Source: Sanguibacter hominis ATCC BAA-789 (GTDB lineage Bacteria > Actinomycetota > Actinomycetes > Actinomycetales > Cellulomonadaceae). Taken from it: a DNA stretch of 64,000 nt. The DNA lies in contig NZ_JAAXOW010000001.1 of assembly GCF_012396185.1 (NCBI RefSeq), forward strand, positions 1,354,691-1,418,690. The letters run 5' to 3'. The notes under the pieces are model-generated. The model made no database searches. It had not been told where the DNA came from and saw only the letters and a list, made by a program, of their open reading frames with translations. The translations under genes and the position numbers were made by a program. This document shows, piece by piece, positions 61,850-64,000 of this stretch; the stretch's first letter is position 1, and each line of letters begins with the position of its first letter.

Positions 61850-63616
61850 ATGACCGCCGCCGACGAGTCCGTCCTCATCACGACCGAGCGGGCGGGACTG
61901 CCTGCTGAGCGCGGATGGTGGCGCAAGGCTGTCGTCTATCAGATCTATCCCCGCTCGTTCGCCGACTCGAACGGCGACGGCATGGGTGACATCCGGGGCA
62001 TCATCGAGCACCTCGACCACATCGAGAAGCTGGGCGTCGACGTCGTGTGGTTGTCGCCCGTGTACCGCTCCCCGCAGGACGACAACGGCTACGACATCAG
62101 CGACTATCAGGACATCGACCCGATGTTCGGCTCGCTCGCGGATCTCGACGAGCTGATCGCAGGTCTGCACGCGCGTGGCGTCCGGCTGGTGATGGACCTC
62201 GTGGTGAACCACACGAGCGACGAGCACCCGTGGTTCGAGGCGTCGCGCTCGAGCAAGGACGACCCGAAGCGGGACTGGTACGTGTGGCGCCCGGCGCGTC
62301 CGGGCACGGTCCCGGGTGAGCCGGGTGCGGAGCCGAACAACTGGGGCTCCATCTTCTCGGGTCCGGCGTGGGAGTACGACGAGCGGACCGGCGAGTACTA
62401 CCTGCACCTGTTCACGCGCAAGCAGCCGGACCTCAACTGGGAGAACCCTGAGGTGCGCCGCGCGGTCCACGACATGATGCGTTGGTGGGTGGCTCGCGGC
62501 GTGGACGGCTTCCGCATGGACGTCATCAACTTCATCTCCAAGGTCGACGGCCTGCCGGACGGTGAGGTGCACGACGGCGCGCTGTTCGGCAACGGGTTCC
62601 CGTTCTTCGCGGGCGGTCCGCGGCTCGACGAGTTCCTCGCGGAGATCAACCGCGAGGTGTTCGGGGACGACGAGGCGGCGGCGCGCTTCCTCACGGTCGG
62701 TGAGATGCCCGGCTCGACGGTCGAGCAGGCGCGGCTGTACACGGACCCGGCGCGGCGCGAGGTCGACATGATCTTCCAGTTCGAGCACATGGAGGTCGAC
62801 GAGGGCCCGGGCGGCAAGTTCGACCCTCGCCCGATCCACCTGCCGGAACTCAAGCGTTCGCTGGCGCGGTGGCAGGACGGTCTCGCGGAGAACGGTTGGA
62901 ACAGCCTGTACTGGTCCAACCATGACCGTCCGCGCGCGGTGTCGCGCTTCGGTGACGACTCGGAGGAGTACCGAGAGGTCTCTGCGAAGGCGCTCGGCAC
63001 CGTGCTGCACCTCATGCGTGGGACGCCGTACGTCTACCAGGGCGAGGAGCTGGGTATGACGAACACGGTCCTCGAGCGCATCGAGGACTTCCGCGACGTG
63101 GAGTCGCTCAACTACTTCCGCGAGGCGACCGAGGTCCGGGGCCAGGACCCTGCGGAGGTTCTGCCGGCGCTCGCGTACGCGGGCCGCGACAACTCGCGCA
63201 CGCCGGTGCAGTGGGACGACTCCTCGAACGCGGGCTTCACCGTGGGTGAGCCGTGGATCGCGGTGACGCCGAACTACCGGAGGATCAACGCGGCGGCCCA
63301 GGTCGACGACCCGGCGTCGGTGTTCTCCCACTACCGCGAGCTGGTGCGGCTGCGCCACGAGATGCCGATCGTCTCGGACGGCACCCTCACGATGCACCTC
63401 CTGGACGACGAGCAGGTGTTCGCGTACTCCCGTGCTCTCGGTGACGAGGGTCTGCTGGTCCTGGCGAACCTGTCGGGTCGCCCGGCGAGCGTGGACGCGT
63501 CTGCGCTTGGCTGGACGGAGGGCGAGGTCGTGCTGACCAACCTGCCTGACGGCGTCCCGAGCCTTGGTGCGGAGGTCGCGCTGCGTCCGTGGGAGGCGGT
63601 GGCGTGGCGGCGCTGA
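61850..63616 (+). CDS. malL: Alpha-glucosidase / oligo-1,6-glucosidase, GH13
   Basis: A 588-residue GH13 enzyme of the oligo-1,6-glucosidase/alpha-glucosidase group (subfamily 31 or similar). WWRKAVVYQIYPRSFADSNG starts the barrel. The four regions are MDLVVNHTSDEH, GFRMDVINF (nucleophile Asp224), TVGEMPG (acid/base Glu285) and YWSNHDRPR (Asp359). PWEAVAWRR ends a C-terminal beta domain. There is no signal peptide, so it hydrolyses imported malto- or isomalto-oligosaccharides. GAAGGAG lies 6 nt before the ATG. No sugar transporter adjoins it. A LacI-like palindrome upstream may control it. Confidence 0.93.
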   Translation: MTAADESVLITTERAGLPAERGWWRKAVVYQIYPRSFADSNGDGMGDIRGIIEHLDHIEKLGVDVVWLSPVYRSPQDDNGYDISDYQDIDPMFGSLADLDELIAGLHARGVRLVMDLVVNHTSDEHPWFEASRSSKDDPKRDWYVWRPARPGTVPGEPGAEPNNWGSIFSGPAWEYDERTGEYYLHLFTRKQPDLNWENPEVRRAVHDMMRWWVARGVDGFRMDVINFISKVDGLPDGEVHDGALFGNGFPFFAGGPRLDEFLAEINREVFGDDEAAARFLTVGEMPGSTVEQARLYTDPARREVDMIFQFEHMEVDEGPGGKFDPRPIHLPELKRSLARWQDGLAENGWNSLYWSNHDRPRAVSRFGDDSEEYREVSAKALGTVLHLMRGTPYVYQGEELGMTNTVLERIEDFRDVESLNYFREATEVRGQDPAEVLPALAYAGRDNSRTPVQWDDSSNAGFTVGEPWIAVTPNYRRINAAAQVDDPASVFSHYRELVRLRHEMPIVSDGTLTMHLLDDEQVFAYSRALGDEGLLVLANLSGRPASVDASALGWTEGEVVLTNLPDGVPSLGAEVALRPWEAVAWRR

Positions 63617-63680
63617 GCCGCTGGAGCCGGGCGCTGCGCGAGGCGGCGGCCGACGGTGACGGGGGTCACCGCGCAGGGAT

Positions 63681-63710
63681 TTGACCTGCGTCGCGACGCC
63701 CCCGTAATGT
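63681..63710 (+). promoter_or_regulatory. rRNA operon promoter P1
   Basis: TTGACC, 18 nt and TAATGT, a strong vegetative promoter. Transcription should start near 63717. Confidence 0.82.
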
Positions 63711-63885
63711 CTTCCAGGTCAGCCCAGCAGGGAGGAACGGACACAGAGCGCAGGCTCTGGAGGCCGGTCCCGCGGGCAGACTCCCCCAGAACGAACGATT
63801 CGCGGTGAGAGCCGTGTTGAGGTAGTGTTCTGGTCCGGCCCACCAGCCGATCCCCTCCAAGTCTCCGGATCAACCGGAACGCGGA

Positions 63886-63915
63886 TTGGACACGGCGGGA
63901 TGGATCGGGTAAGTT
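63886..63915 (+). promoter_or_regulatory. rRNA operon promoter P2
   Basis: TTGGAC, 18 nt and TAAGTT, placed 205 bp after P1. Transcription should start near 63922. Confidence 0.7.
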
Positions 63916-63965
63916 TGAACGGTTGCCTCCGAGCTGGCCTGGAAGGGCGGGTGGGGATGCGCGTC

Positions 63966-63990
63966 TGTTCCTTGAGAACTCAACAGTGTG
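63966..63990 (+). promoter_or_regulatory. boxA-like antitermination element of the rRNA leader
   Basis: TGTTCCTTGAGAACTCAACA resembles the boxA-type sequence (TGTTCTTTGA) found upstream of 16S genes in actinobacteria; GTTC and GAAC also form a small hairpin. NusB/NusE binding is the expected role. Confidence 0.65.
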
Positions 63991-64000
63991 CTTGATAGTC

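Larger units (their letters stand above)
63617..64000 (+). other. rRNA operon leader region, 16S gene beyond the right edge
   Basis: 384 bp with no supported gene; a short minus-strand frame (63666-63860) lacks coding character. Two tandem promoters precede a transcribed leader with many GGCC/CCGG-type stems (for example AGCGCAGGCTCT near 63750). The last 35 bases match the leader seen just before 16S rRNA genes in Micrococcales. The 16S 5' end itself is not reached. Confidence 0.8.

Noticed and set aside
63666..63860. A small minus-strand frame in the rRNA leader (WWAGPEHYLNTALTANRSF)
   Set aside because: Frames of this kind appear often in rRNA leaders and are regularly mis-annotated. It lies over the P1 promoter and has no ribosome site.

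Overview
The window is very GC-rich DNA (roughly 70% or more by eye) with compact, mostly intact genes. It looks like the chromosome of an actinomycete. A Micrococcales lineage close to Cellulomonadaceae or Sanguibacteraceae is my best guess, from a coproporphyrin-dependent haem pathway ending in a ChdC/HemQ decarboxylase, LGFP-repeat exported proteins, a short HU, a bL32 without zinc cysteines, several glycoside hydrolases, and the actinobacterial pre-16S leader at the right edge. The genus is not proven by anything seen here. I found no phage, insertion sequence, CRISPR array or tRNA gene.

Layout. 1-15.9 kb: the 3' part of a thiolase, a GH31 glycosidase, a glyoxalase-family gene divergent from a MarR regulator with two palindromic operators between them, an asparaginase, a YdeI-like protein, an AzlCD exporter, small regulators (MarR, PadR with a HAAS-domain partner, TetR), a Cof-type phosphatase, a MalY-type C-S lyase and a FtsX/LolD-like ABC exporter. 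15.9-30.8 kb: an RsbW-like kinase, HU, ribosomal protein L32, a large membrane protein joining a degenerate kinase domain to a lysyl-PG-synthase-type membrane domain, a CPBP protease, a LacI regulator with a ribokinase, a CsoR-CopA copper efflux operon, a glycine betaine ABC importer and a HdeD-like protein.

30.8-45.4 kb is dominated by haem synthesis. ChdC, CpfC, HemC, HemD, HemB and HemL form one leftward operon in which every junction overlaps by 4 bp, and a GH2 beta-galactosidase trails it by 40 bp with no visible terminator. HemE and CgoX (HemY) form a second leftward unit, divergent from HemA across only 39 bp. Together these cover glutamyl-tRNA to haem except the tRNA synthetase. Two small tandem paralogues of unknown function sit between the two haem units. 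45.4-57 kb: exported proteins (an LGFP-repeat protein and two related Ig-like proteins around a Ppx/GppA phosphatase), PurB, a WXG100-like protein overlapping a large lipase-like hydrolase, a PF04020 membrane protein and a HisC-type aminotransferase. 57-64 kb: a branched-chain or pyruvate dehydrogenase operon (E1 alpha, E1 beta, E2; no E3), a YgjV-GNAT fusion, a GH13 alpha-glucosidase, and the two-promoter leader of an rRNA operon whose 16S gene lies beyond the right edge.

Two patterns cross the window. First, many start codons lack a Shine-Dalgarno and instead have a TAnnnT -10 box 5-7 nt upstream, implying leaderless mRNAs. Second, a family of GAGGTAG/CTACCTC inverted repeats occurs at three loci, one of them in frame inside the CopA ATPase gene.
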